From Armatimonadota bacterium (GTDB taxonomy: Bacteria; Armatimonadota; Zipacnadia; Zipacnadales; JABUFB01): a stretch of 13,176 nucleotides of DNA. Position numbers and translations under genes: made by a program. A model generated the notes under the pieces. The model was not told where the DNA came from. It did no database searches and saw nothing but the letters and a program-made list of their open reading frames with translations. Shown here one piece after another: positions 6,579 to 13,125 of this stretch. The stretch spans positions 1-13,176 of the forward strand of contig JAGPGE010000073.1 in the NCBI GenBank assembly GCA_018056145.1, given 5' to 3'. Positions within the stretch are counted from its first letter, which is position 1. Each line of letters begins with the position of its first letter.

Positions 6579-8995
6579 TGGAGCGAGACCGGGAGAGCAC
6601 TTTGAGCGTGGAAGTTGAGAGCAAAGCAGCAGCGGGCCGGCCCTCATGGGCCCTCATGGTCTCCGTGTTCGCGGTGGCCATGGCGGTATTGGGGTTCGAG
6701 GTCGCGCTCACACGGGCGTTTTCGGTACTGCTGCGTTTCCACTTCGTCTTTCTGGCGATCTCGCTGGCCACCTGCGGACTCGGCGTGGGTGGCCTTGTGG
6801 ACTTCCTCCTGCGCCGGACTGTCCTGCGTTCCGTGCCCCCGCCGCTGCTGCTTGTTGTCTCGGGAACTCTCTGCGGCGTGCTCATCCCGCTGACGGTTCA
6901 TCTGCTCTTCAACACCTCGCTCTCAGCGCAACTCACTTCGGTCTGGGTGGTCACGGGTATCTGCCTGCCGCCGTTTCTGGCTGCGGGAGCGTTCCTCAGC
7001 CACGCCTTCGCCTGGCACAGCGGTCAGGGCGGCAGGCTGTACTTCGCGGACCTCATCGGCGCCGCTCTGGGCAGCTTTCTGGTCATCGGTGCGCTGCAGA
7101 TGCTGGGCGGGATCAACGCGGCGATGATCTGGGGGGCGGTTGTGGCAGCGGGATGTGCCTGCCTGGGCATCCAGGAGCGCAGGGCCGCCTGGACCGCAGG
7201 CCCGGTAGTCGTGACGGTGCTTGTGGTCGCGTTGGTATTCGCCAATCGCGGTGGCGCGATCATCGACGTCCCCATCATGCCTCTGGCCTCGGACTGGAAC
7301 GCCAAGCCGCTGTTTCAGGAACTGGGCGATCCGAGCATTGGCGCGAAGATCGTGGACACCGAATGGAACGCTTTCGCGCGCACGGACGTGGTCTCCAACG
7401 AGGGTACCGACGACCTGTTCATCTACACCGACGGCGAAGTGCCCACGAACATGATCCCCTTCGACGGGGACATGCAGGCGATCCTGCCCCGGCTCACCAG
7501 TTTCATCGGTTTCTACGCCTTCTACCAGGTGAAGCCAGAGAGCGTGCTGCTCATCGGCCCCGGCGGGGGGCTGGACGTGCTCCTGTCCATGGCGGTGGAC
7601 GCAAAGAAGATCGACGGCGCGGAGTTGAACCCGTCGATCCCGCGGCTGGTGCGTAAGTACGGCGAGATGAACGGGCATATTTACGACATCGAGGGCGTAA
7701 ACATCCGCGTGGATGAGGGCCGCAGCTTCGTGAACCGGAGCGAGGACGAGTACGATCTCATCTACATGGCCCTGACGAAGACGGCCACGACGACCACATC
7801 CAGCCTAGCGTTGCTCGAGAGCTATGTCCACACCACTGAGGCCTTCGAGCAGTACTTCGAGCATCTCACCGACCGCGGCGCCGTGGGGTTCGTCTGCCAG
7901 AGCCCGCTGATCCTCTTGCGCACGATGCTCACGGCAGTGGCGGCCCTCGAGACCCGGGGCATCGACCGCGCGACGGCCCTGAAACATGTGGCCCTGATGA
8001 GCGTTCCCCCCAATGTCATGCAGGCAGTGGGTCCCTATCGGTACCTGCTACTTGCCGGAAAGCAGCCCTTCGAACTATCACGCTCGATCGACTTTGCCAA
8101 ACAGAGCGTGGGCATGGGCCTCGAGCCCATCTATTTTCCGGGCGCGTTCGAGCCGGAGCCTTTCAAGTCACTGACGGGCAAGGTTCTCTCGGACAGGGAC
8201 TTCATCGCCCTTTGGAACCGGATGTACCCCAGCCCCGAGCCCGTGGAGTTCGGCGCATGCCCCGATGACCGGCCCTTCGTAGTCGATATGTCGGTGGGTG
8301 TGCCGCCGCAGTTCGGGCGGTTCCTGTGGGTCGCGATTCTGCTGGTGCCGGCGCTGTGCGTCTCCGTGATCGCCTGGCTGCGCAGCGTGGCGCCGGCACA
8401 GTTCCCGGGTGTCGGCAAGCTGGCTGGCGCGGCACTCTACTTCTGCCTCCTGGGCACGGGGTTCATGGTGGTGGAGGTCGTGCTGGCCCAGAAGCTCACG
8501 CTGTACCTGGGCTATCCGGTTCTCACTCTGTCGGTGATCCTCTTCTCGCTGCTTCTCGGCGGCGGAATGGGCAGCCTGTTCAGCCAGCGCTGGGCGGCCG
8601 GAGGCGGGCTTGCGTTGCGCGCCTGCATCGCGACGCTGATTGTGGCGCTGGCGTCCTACGCCCTGTACCTGCTTCAGCCCGCTCTTGTGGAGAACACCCT
8701 GGCCTGGGATATCCGCCTGCGCTGCGCGATGACCATGGCGATGCTGATGCCCCTGGGCTTCGTCATGGGCATGCCCTTCCCCACGGGGATTCGCATCGTC
8801 GGCGACTGGTCGCCTGATCTCGTCCCGTGGATGTGGGGGCTCAACGGGGTTACGTCCGTGGTCGGGTCGGTGGCCACCATGGTGCTCGCGAAACTGTTCG
8901 GCTTCGGCATCGTGCTCGTGATCGGGACCCTCATCTACGTCGCCGCCGCCGGAATCGCCGCCCTGGGGCACCGGGCCGGTGCGGATTCCTCCTGA
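6578..8995 (+). CDS. Multi-pass membrane protein with inserted spermidine-synthase/methyltransferase-like domain
   Basis: The ATG at 6578 shares its A with the topA stop (TGATG), implying translational coupling. I count about seven hydrophobic segments before residue 225 and about seven after 580. Between them a soluble Rossmann-like domain shows VLLIGPGGGLDVL (323-335), the acidic end of strand 2 in GAELNP (347-352), DEGRSF (379-384) and EYDLIYMAL (391-399). This is the class I SAM-binding / aminopropyltransferase fold. The spermidine synthase catalytic D-S-x-D-P stretch after strand 4 is absent (ALTKTATTTT instead), so polyamine synthesis is unlikely. The CPDDRPF motif at 561-567 resembles one seen in membrane-bound spermidine-synthase-like proteins. 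The two membrane halves look related: GFEVALTR...GLGVGGL at 39-73 against GFMVVEVV...GGGMGSL at 628-667. Substrate unknown. The protein is probably an inner-membrane transporter-like or small-molecule transferase protein. Confidence 0.92.
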   Translation: MERDRESTLSVEVESKAAAGRPSWALMVSVFAVAMAVLGFEVALTRAFSVLLRFHFVFLAISLATCGLGVGGLVDFLLRRTVLRSVPPPLLLVVSGTLCGVLIPLTVHLLFNTSLSAQLTSVWVVTGICLPPFLAAGAFLSHAFAWHSGQGGRLYFADLIGAALGSFLVIGALQMLGGINAAMIWGAVVAAGCACLGIQERRAAWTAGPVVVTVLVVALVFANRGGAIIDVPIMPLASDWNAKPLFQELGDPSIGAKIVDTEWNAFARTDVVSNEGTDDLFIYTDGEVPTNMIPFDGDMQAILPRLTSFIGFYAFYQVKPESVLLIGPGGGLDVLLSMAVDAKKIDGAELNPSIPRLVRKYGEMNGHIYDIEGVNIRVDEGRSFVNRSEDEYDLIYMALTKTATTTTSSLALLESYVHTTEAFEQYFEHLTDRGAVGFVCQSPLILLRTMLTAVAALETRGIDRATALKHVALMSVPPNVMQAVGPYRYLLLAGKQPFELSRSIDFAKQSVGMGLEPIYFPGAFEPEPFKSLTGKVLSDRDFIALWNRMYPSPEPVEFGACPDDRPFVVDMSVGVPPQFGRFLWVAILLVPALCVSVIAWLRSVAPAQFPGVGKLAGAALYFCLLGTGFMVVEVVLAQKLTLYLGYPVLTLSVILFSLLLGGGMGSLFSQRWAAGGGLALRACIATLIVALASYALYLLQPALVENTLAWDIRLRCAMTMAMLMPLGFVMGMPFPTGIRIVGDWSPDLVPWMWGLNGVTSVVGSVATMVLAKLFGFGIVLVIGTLIYVAAAGIAALGHRAGADSS

Positions 8996-9050
8996 CGTCT
9001 CCTTGCCGGATTCACCCGCCCAACCAGTCACCCACCCGCAAACCACGCAT

Positions 9051-9054
9051 GGAG
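9051..9054 (+). promoter_or_regulatory. Shine-Dalgarno deciding the GTG 9061 start
   Basis: GGAG lies 6 bp before GTG 9061. The alternative ATG at 9049 overlaps this site and has no purine-rich stretch upstream of it, only a C/A-rich sequence. The GTG is therefore the better start. Confidence 0.65.
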
Positions 9055-9060
9055 ATCACC

Positions 9061-9627
9061 GTGGCACGCAGGCGCACCGCGCAGGAAATCGAGCAGGAAG
9101 AACGCAATGCGCTGACGGCGCGGCTGCGCGAGATGCGCAGCTACACGGAGCGGGTCTGCGAGCGGCTCCGGCTGCCAGAAGAGACGCGGCAGGCCGCGCA
9201 GGCGGTGGGAAGCCCGGTATTCGGCTCGCGCGTCTGGTTCTTCTTCCCCGTCCATTCCCCTGAGCAGCGCGAGTTCCTGGAGATGCTCCTGCTGCTGTCG
9301 CTGGCCCACAACCCGGGCCTTGCGGACCGGACGCGGGATCTCGCCTGGTATCTGAGCGCGAACTACGGGTATGAGTGGATGAGGAATGAACTGACCGCCA
9401 CCGTGCGCAGGGACGCGCTGGAGTTCGTCACAGAGGAGGGTGCGGAGTGGGTGTTGACCGCGGAGCTTGTTCCCGCGCTGGCCTACGCGCGCTGCCACCC
9501 GAAAACGCTGCGCCTGCGAAGCCTGTCCGACCGCGCCGGGCTGGTTGAGGCGGCCCGGCAGGTGGTGTCAGCGCGGCTCCTCGAAGACCGATGGCCGGAT
9601 CTGCGCTCGGACCTCGGGCTCGACTGA
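9061..9627 (+). CDS. Hypothetical cytoplasmic helical protein (family not recognised)
   Basis: I do not recognise this 188-residue protein. GTG 9061 is chosen for its Shine-Dalgarno at 9051-9054; ATG 9049 would add four residues. There is no signal peptide or clear TM segment. The N-terminal 45 residues are highly charged and predicted helical (ARRRTAQEIEQEERNALTAR), possibly a coiled coil. A hydrophobic patch RVWFFFPVHSPEQREFLEMLL (residues 57-77) leads into a Leu-rich helix. Further helices carry DLAWYLSANYGYEWMRNEL (93-111) and VLTAELVPALAYARCHPKTL (131-150). The overall look is an all-alpha, DNA-binding or adaptor-sized protein, but no catalytic motif stands out. It follows the membrane protein by 65 bp on the same strand and ends 6 bp from the convergent gene. 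The frame extends further upstream inside the previous gene, but that part is Arg/Gly-rich shadow sequence. Confidence 0.82.
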   Translation: MARRRTAQEIEQEERNALTARLREMRSYTERVCERLRLPEETRQAAQAVGSPVFGSRVWFFFPVHSPEQREFLEMLLLLSLAHNPGLADRTRDLAWYLSANYGYEWMRNELTATVRRDALEFVTEEGAEWVLTAELVPALAYARCHPKTLRLRSLSDRAGLVEAARQVVSARLLEDRWPDLRSDLGLD

Positions 9628-9633
9628 GCGAGT

Positions 9634-10512
9634 TCAGTCCGCCAGACCCATGGCGCGCTCGATGCAGAGCTTGCTGTCGCGCAGGGCCTGGTCGAAGTCC
9701 GGCTCTTCCAGTTCGAACACGAACAGCCCCTCGTAGCCGATCTCCGCGGCCGTTGCCATGAGGCGCGGGTAGTCGAGGAAGCCTCTGCCTGCCGCGCGGT
9801 GATCCCGGAAGTCCTCGCGCCGCACATCATGCAGATGGAAGTGGAACAGACGGCCCTCAAGCGACCGGACGTGCTCCTCAAGTCGGTCGTTGTAGAGCAC
9901 CATGCCCTCTTCTGTGCCCCGCAGGTCAGGGGGGATCGTGCCCACCAGGTGACCCACATCCACGTTCGCGCCCACCGCGGGGTGATCGATCCCGTGGACA
10001 AGGTCCGCAAAGGCACGCACATCACCGGGCCATCCGGTCTCGAGGGTGACGGTGACTGCGCGCTGGCCGGCAAGATCACCCAGGCGACGGTACAGATCAG
10101 TCAGATCGCCCAGAGAGTCTTCGTAAGTCCAGGTTGATCGCGGGGCGACATGGGTGGTGGTGGTGGTGCCGCCGAGGAACGCGACGGCCTCGATGGCGAT
10201 CTCAAGCTGGCGGACGGCCGTCTCCCTCACCGACGGGTTGGGCGCGAGCGGGGTCATGTCGATGAACGGCGCGTGGGTGCTCACGTGGTCGAACCGGTCG
10301 GCGATTGCCCGCAGGTCGTCCCGCTCCCGCGCGGTCATGTGCTCGAAGTAGAACCCGCGGAGTATCCCCTGGCTGTGCCGGTAGCCGTCGAATGCGAGCA
10401 TCTCGAAGGTGCGGAACCCAAGTTCGTGGCCGCGTTGTGCGGCCTCATCCAGGGTCAGGCCCGGGTGGCAGGCGCTGCTTAGGCCGAGTCTGTCGCCGGG
10501 GAAGAGGGGCAT
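9634..10512 (-). CDS. Sugar phosphate isomerase/epimerase family TIM barrel (AP_endonuc_2 / xylose-isomerase-like)
   Basis: The 292-residue protein starts at ATG 10512 (MPLFPGDRLGLSSACHPG), with GGAGG 6 bp upstream. The longer frame upstream is Arg-rich non-protein sequence. It has a full set of candidate metal ligands in the order of endonuclease IV-type barrels: His80 (STHAP), His121 (THVAP), Glu158 (VTLETGW), Asp185 and His188 (VDVGH), His224/226/228 (FHFHLHD), His238 with GRGFLDYP after it, and Glu267 (FVFELEEP). Family members are cytoplasmic metal enzymes that isomerise or epimerise sugars, sugar phosphates or inositols; a true AP endonuclease activity is less likely given the neighbours. 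It is the last gene of the minus-strand operon. Residues 116-120 are five Thr encoded by five identical ACC codons (10153-10167). Substrate unknown. Confidence 0.9.
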   Translation of the reverse strand: MPLFPGDRLGLSSACHPGLTLDEAAQRGHELGFRTFEMLAFDGYRHSQGILRGFYFEHMTARERDDLRAIADRFDHVSTHAPFIDMTPLAPNPSVRETAVRQLEIAIEAVAFLGGTTTTTHVAPRSTWTYEDSLGDLTDLYRRLGDLAGQRAVTVTLETGWPGDVRAFADLVHGIDHPAVGANVDVGHLVGTIPPDLRGTEEGMVLYNDRLEEHVRSLEGRLFHFHLHDVRREDFRDHRAAGRGFLDYPRLMATAAEIGYEGLFVFELEEPDFDQALRDSKLCIERAMGLAD

Positions 10513-10524
10513 CGGAGGCCTCCG
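10513..10524 (-). promoter_or_regulatory. Ribosome binding site embedded in a 12-bp palindrome
   Basis: CGGAGGCCTCCG, immediately upstream of ATG 10512, is a perfect palindrome whose minus-strand copy supplies the GGAGG Shine-Dalgarno (10519-10523). Pairing of the site with itself, or between transcripts, could hide the SD. A 12-bp palindrome is common by chance, so only its role as the RBS is well supported. Confidence 0.55.
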
Positions 10525-10535
10525 GGACTCATGGA

Positions 10536-10562
10536 AGGCGCCCGGGGATGATCCGGGCGCCT
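10536..10562 (-). terminator. Strong GC hairpin between lipoprotein and isomerase genes (attenuator/processing element?)
   Basis: A perfect 10-bp stem, AGGCGCCCGG / CCGGGCGCCT, has a 7-nt loop. It starts 26 bp after the lipoprotein stop and ends 23 bp before the isomerase start. No T-tract follows on either strand, so it is not a standard intrinsic terminator. It may partially terminate, protect the upstream mRNA from 3' decay, or set a different expression level for the last gene. Confidence 0.5.
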
Positions 10563-10588
10563 CCGCACATCGCTGCCATTCACGGCGA

Positions 10589-12016
10589 TCAGTTGCCGGA
10601 TGGCTTCTTCGCGACCGCCGAGCCCAGGGGGACCTCGGCGAGATTGCCCACGCGCCCGCCCTTTTCATCATTTAGGACGATCATTGCGGTCGCGGTTGCG
10701 TCCGGCAGCGGCGCGGTGATGTTGAGCTTCACCGTCCCGGTAGGGCTGACCTTGACCGGCTTGCTGGTCTGCAGCTTCTTGCCGTCCGCGTCGGAAAGGA
10801 CCAGCACGGCCTCGCCGGGTGCGAAGACTCCCAGTTCGCCGGTGACAACGATCTGGTTGCCCTTGCGCGCCGCCGTGGGATGAACCTTGACCGCGCCCGC
10901 GCCGGTGACCTTGAGCAGCGGGCCGCCTACGCTGGTGCAGAACCAGTTCTGCGTGAAGCTGAAGTCCTCGCCCGGCTTGAGCTGGGTGATGGGTGAATTG
11001 ATCTCCATCTCCATGTAGTTGAGGTCCGCCGGGCTTGTGTAGACCTGCACGATGCTACCGCTGTCAGGGTACTGGGCGCCGGGTTTCGGCTGGAAGGTCT
11101 GCACCAGGGACAGGCGCTCGTCCTCATTCACTGACGCGATCCATCCCGCGACGGAATCCGCGCCGATCTTCGCGGCCTTGCCCGCATAGCTGGTCTGGAC
11201 GATGCGGTCATTGGCCACCTTCTTCCACTGCTGCCCCTTGTCTTCGAGCAGGTAGATGAAGCCGCCGGCGTGGGCGCTGTCGGGGTTGACGGGGAAATAG
11301 ACCCGGGAATCGGCGCTGGGCGGCCCGTTTGGGGTAACCGCGCCGGGGACCTGAGTGATGCCCCAGATGGCCCATGAGATGGACCGCTGGCTCACATTGC
11401 GGAAGGTTTCCTTGACTTCCAGCCGCGTCGTGCCCACGTGCAGGGTGAGTTGGCGGGTGATGCGCAGGCCGGTCACCTGCGGGTCGTCAGGGCTGGTCAT
11501 CTCCACCACAACCGCGGGGCCGGATGCGGTGACGATCTTCCCCTGCCAGCGCCCGCCGTCAAGTTCGGAACCCTTGGGGTCTGGCGGGCCACCCCAGTCC
11601 TTCTGCGGGGCCGGCCAGACCTTGTAGCCGCCATAGTTGCGCCAGGCGGATGTGGCTGTCGCGTCTGCTGATCCCTCTTGGCTCCCGCCCAGCTCGGCCT
11701 TGTTGGCCCACAGGAAGGCGTAGTCGCCGAGGTTGTACTCCAGCACCCGCCCACCCAGGTCCGGGACGGCGATGACGCTGACCAGGCCATTGGTCAGCTT
11801 GAAGGCCCGGCGTCCGAAGTACTGGACCTCCTCCGCTTTCGCGCTGGATGCGGCTTTCGCGCGGGTGACCCCACTCCTGCCGCCGCTGATCCCTGGCACC
11901 GAGTCCTTGCGCGTGGAGGAGCCGGTGCCGCGGCTGTCCGTGCCCGCGCCGCAGCCCGCCAGCAGGATGATAAGCGCCACCAGGAGCGCGGCGCTGATGC
12001 ACTCTATCGGCCTCAT
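10589..12016 (-). CDS. Lipoprotein with DUF4380-like (mutarotase-fold-like) domain
   Basis: The ATG at 12016 has GGAGG (12026-12030) 9 bp upstream. The 475-residue product begins with a type II signal peptide (ALLVALIILLAGC); lipobox L-A-G-C puts the lipidated Cys at 22. A Ser/Thr/Gly-rich linker (23-60) follows. Residues about 66-360 show YFGRRAFKLTNGLVSVIAVP, DLGGRVLEYNLG, NYGGYKVWPAPQKDW, RLEVKETFRNVS, SWAIWGITQVP and YMEMEINSPITQLKPGE. This order and wording recall DUF4380, and the L..N....V.....GGR...y / E...PG...W pattern recalls galactose-mutarotase-like beta-sandwiches. The fold is my inference. The C-terminus (about 385-455) looks like an Ig-like beta domain (VVTGELGVFAPGEAVLVL). As a surface or periplasmic lipoprotein flanked by two sugar isomerase genes, it probably binds or modifies a carbohydrate. 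No catalytic residues can be assigned. Confidence 0.87.
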   Translation of the reverse strand: MRPIECISAALLVALIILLAGCGAGTDSRGTGSSTRKDSVPGISGGRSGVTRAKAASSAKAEEVQYFGRRAFKLTNGLVSVIAVPDLGGRVLEYNLGDYAFLWANKAELGGSQEGSADATATSAWRNYGGYKVWPAPQKDWGGPPDPKGSELDGGRWQGKIVTASGPAVVVEMTSPDDPQVTGLRITRQLTLHVGTTRLEVKETFRNVSQRSISWAIWGITQVPGAVTPNGPPSADSRVYFPVNPDSAHAGGFIYLLEDKGQQWKKVANDRIVQTSYAGKAAKIGADSVAGWIASVNEDERLSLVQTFQPKPGAQYPDSGSIVQVYTSPADLNYMEMEINSPITQLKPGEDFSFTQNWFCTSVGGPLLKVTGAGAVKVHPTAARKGNQIVVTGELGVFAPGEAVLVLSDADGKKLQTSKPVKVSPTGTVKLNITAPLPDATATAMIVLNDEKGGRVGNLAEVPLGSAVAKKPSGN

Positions 12017-12125
12017 CTCGCCCGACCTCCCATCGAATACCGGCGCGGGCAGACATGCCGGGTGTCAAGCACTCCGGCAGAGGGTCCCGCGTTTCCAGCT
12101 CCCACTGCATGAGACTCGCGGACTG

Positions 12126-12947
12126 TCACTCCAGTTCCGCCACGATGTCGCCAATGTACTTCGTGTCGATGGCAAGCTGGTGAATGATGGACTCGGCGGG
12201 CATGCGGCTGTACTCGCAGTGGAAGCTGATCGGCCCGTCGAAGTTCATCTGCTTCAGGAGCTTCATTACCAGCGGGAAGTCGCCGAAGCCCATGCCCAAT
12301 GGCCAGACGTCAATGCGCCAGACGGCGTCATTGCCCTGCATGAACTTCTGCTTCACCAGGTCCTTGAAAGCCACGGCGCAGATGTAGTCCCTCACGATGT
12401 CCAGCGCCATCTCGTAGGGCTCGCCCACGATGGACAGGTGGCCGACGTCGGTGAAGACACCCACGAGCGCGGGGTCGAAGCCCTTCATGATGTTCATGAC
12501 GGAGGAGGAGTTCAGGCCCATGGTCTTGCCCGAATGATTGTGGACCACGGGCTTCACCCCGGTCTTCTCGGCCAGCTTCGCGAAGCCCTCAAGTCGGGTG
12601 CGGCAGCGATCGATGGTTGCCCAGTAGCCGCCCTCTTCCATGTACCAGTACCCGAGTTTGACGAACTTGACGCCCGCTTCCGCGCAGGCTTCGAATAGGG
12701 GCTGGGCGTAGTCCATTCCGGCGTCCGTGAAATCGCCCGGCGTGGTGATGAGCGGGATGCAGAGGCCCTCATCGGCGAAACGCTTCGCGGCCTCGGGGAG
12801 GGCGGTCTTGGCGTTCTCGGGGTTTACGGGGTAGCCGGGCCGGACGCAGAGGTCGGCGCCCTGAACGCCGCCGCGCTTCAGGCCGTCGATGATCCGAGGC
12901 AGGTCCCAGCCCTCGAGGTGCTTGGTGAACATGATCCAGGGTTTCAC
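12126..12947 (-). CDS. Sugar phosphate isomerase/epimerase family TIM barrel
   Basis: GTG 12947 is chosen as start: AGGAGA (12955-12960) lies 7 bp upstream, and the frame beyond it is Ser/Arg-rich non-protein sequence. The 273-residue product shows xylose-isomerase-like (PF01261-type) landmarks: an N-terminal MFTKHLEGWDLPRIIDGLKR strand/helix, ADLCVRPGYPVNP, GVKFVKLGYWYMEE, HNHSG (136-140), FTDVGHLSI with Asp167 and His170, AFKDLVK (193-199), PLGMGFGDFP (216-225) and FHCEYS (242-247, Glu245). The HNH, D.GH, KD and H.E positions form a probable divalent-metal site. The first His region reads VVHNH, where many relatives have a Glu two residues before the His. Cytoplasmic; substrate unknown. It is the first gene of the minus-strand operon, 109 bp ahead of the lipoprotein gene, and only distantly similar to the barrel at 9634. 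Confidence 0.91.
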   Translation of the reverse strand: MKPWIMFTKHLEGWDLPRIIDGLKRGGVQGADLCVRPGYPVNPENAKTALPEAAKRFADEGLCIPLITTPGDFTDAGMDYAQPLFEACAEAGVKFVKLGYWYMEEGGYWATIDRCRTRLEGFAKLAEKTGVKPVVHNHSGKTMGLNSSSVMNIMKGFDPALVGVFTDVGHLSIVGEPYEMALDIVRDYICAVAFKDLVKQKFMQGNDAVWRIDVWPLGMGFGDFPLVMKLLKQMNFDGPISFHCEYSRMPAESIIHQLAIDTKYIGDIVAELE

Positions 12948-12954
12948 GGTTGTG

Positions 12955-12962
12955 TCTCCTTT
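12955..12962 (-). promoter_or_regulatory. Shine-Dalgarno deciding the GTG 12947 start
   Basis: AAAGGAGA on the minus strand ends 7 bp before GTG 12947. It is the strongest ribosome binding site in this region. It rules out the much longer upstream frame, which lacks protein-like composition. Confidence 0.8.
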
Positions 12963-13013
12963 CGGTATGCACGGAGGGCCCGCGGAGCGCGAGCCCGAGG
13001 ATTGCCGGAGAGC

Positions 13014-13084
13014 ATTTCGCCGCGGGGAGAGGGAGACCTGCGCGCGCCGGGAATGGGAAGGGACATGGGAACCGGCGGCGAAAT
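13014..13084. repeat. 10-bp perfect inverted repeat, arms 51 bp apart, in divergent intergenic region
   Basis: ATTTCGCCGC (13014-13023) and GCGGCGAAAT (13075-13084) are exact reverse complements. They lie in the 178-bp gap between the isomerase operon start (12947) and the possible divergent gene (13126). Centre-to-centre spacing is 61 bp, close to six helical turns, which would suit two same-face operator half-sites for a looping repressor. Function is inferred only from position. Confidence 0.45.
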
Positions 13085-13125
13085 AGCGTACCAAAGGGTT
13101 ACTGTCTCGCCGGGAGGCCTGTGCT

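Noticed and set aside
4665..6647. 660-codon open frame antisense to topA
   Set aside because: topA in the other strand has every catalytic and zinc motif. The antisense product is Leu/Arg/Gly-rich without domains and reflects the GC-rich codon pattern.
6923..7678. 251-codon minus-strand frame within the membrane protein, with similar ones at 8168-9046 and 3444-4160
   Set aside because: They are shadows of genes with clear motifs on the plus strand. The translations are His/Arg/Gly-rich and lack protein-like hydrophobic patterning.
6578..8995. Calling the membrane protein spermidine synthase (speE)
   Set aside because: The catalytic D-S-x-D-P region is replaced by a Thr-rich stretch, and the protein has many TM segments. 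Only the fold resemblance is supported.
8827..9060. Longer 5' extension of the unknown gene back into the membrane protein gene
   Set aside because: The extension is Arg/Gly-rich shadow sequence, and GTG 9061 has its own Shine-Dalgarno.
10153..10167. (GGT)5 microsatellite as a phase-variation tract
   Set aside because: It is a trinucleotide repeat inside a coding region (five Thr codons), so changes would keep the frame, and five units is short.
10479..10532. Small minus-strand ORF starting at ATG 10532, overlapping the isomerase start out of frame
   Set aside because: It is about 17 codons with no Shine-Dalgarno at a usable distance. It probably occurs by chance, although a leader-peptide role cannot be excluded.
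12063..12068. Perfect TTGACA (-35-like) on the minus strand ahead of the lipoprotein gene
   Set aside because: No -10-like hexamer lies 16-18 bp downstream. The nearest AT-rich match (TATTCG) is 23 bp away, so an internal promoter is not supported.
11733..12698. 321-codon plus-strand frame opposite the lipoprotein and isomerase genes
   Set aside because: It spans two well-supported minus-strand genes and their gap. Composition is His/Val/Arg-rich with no recognisable domain.
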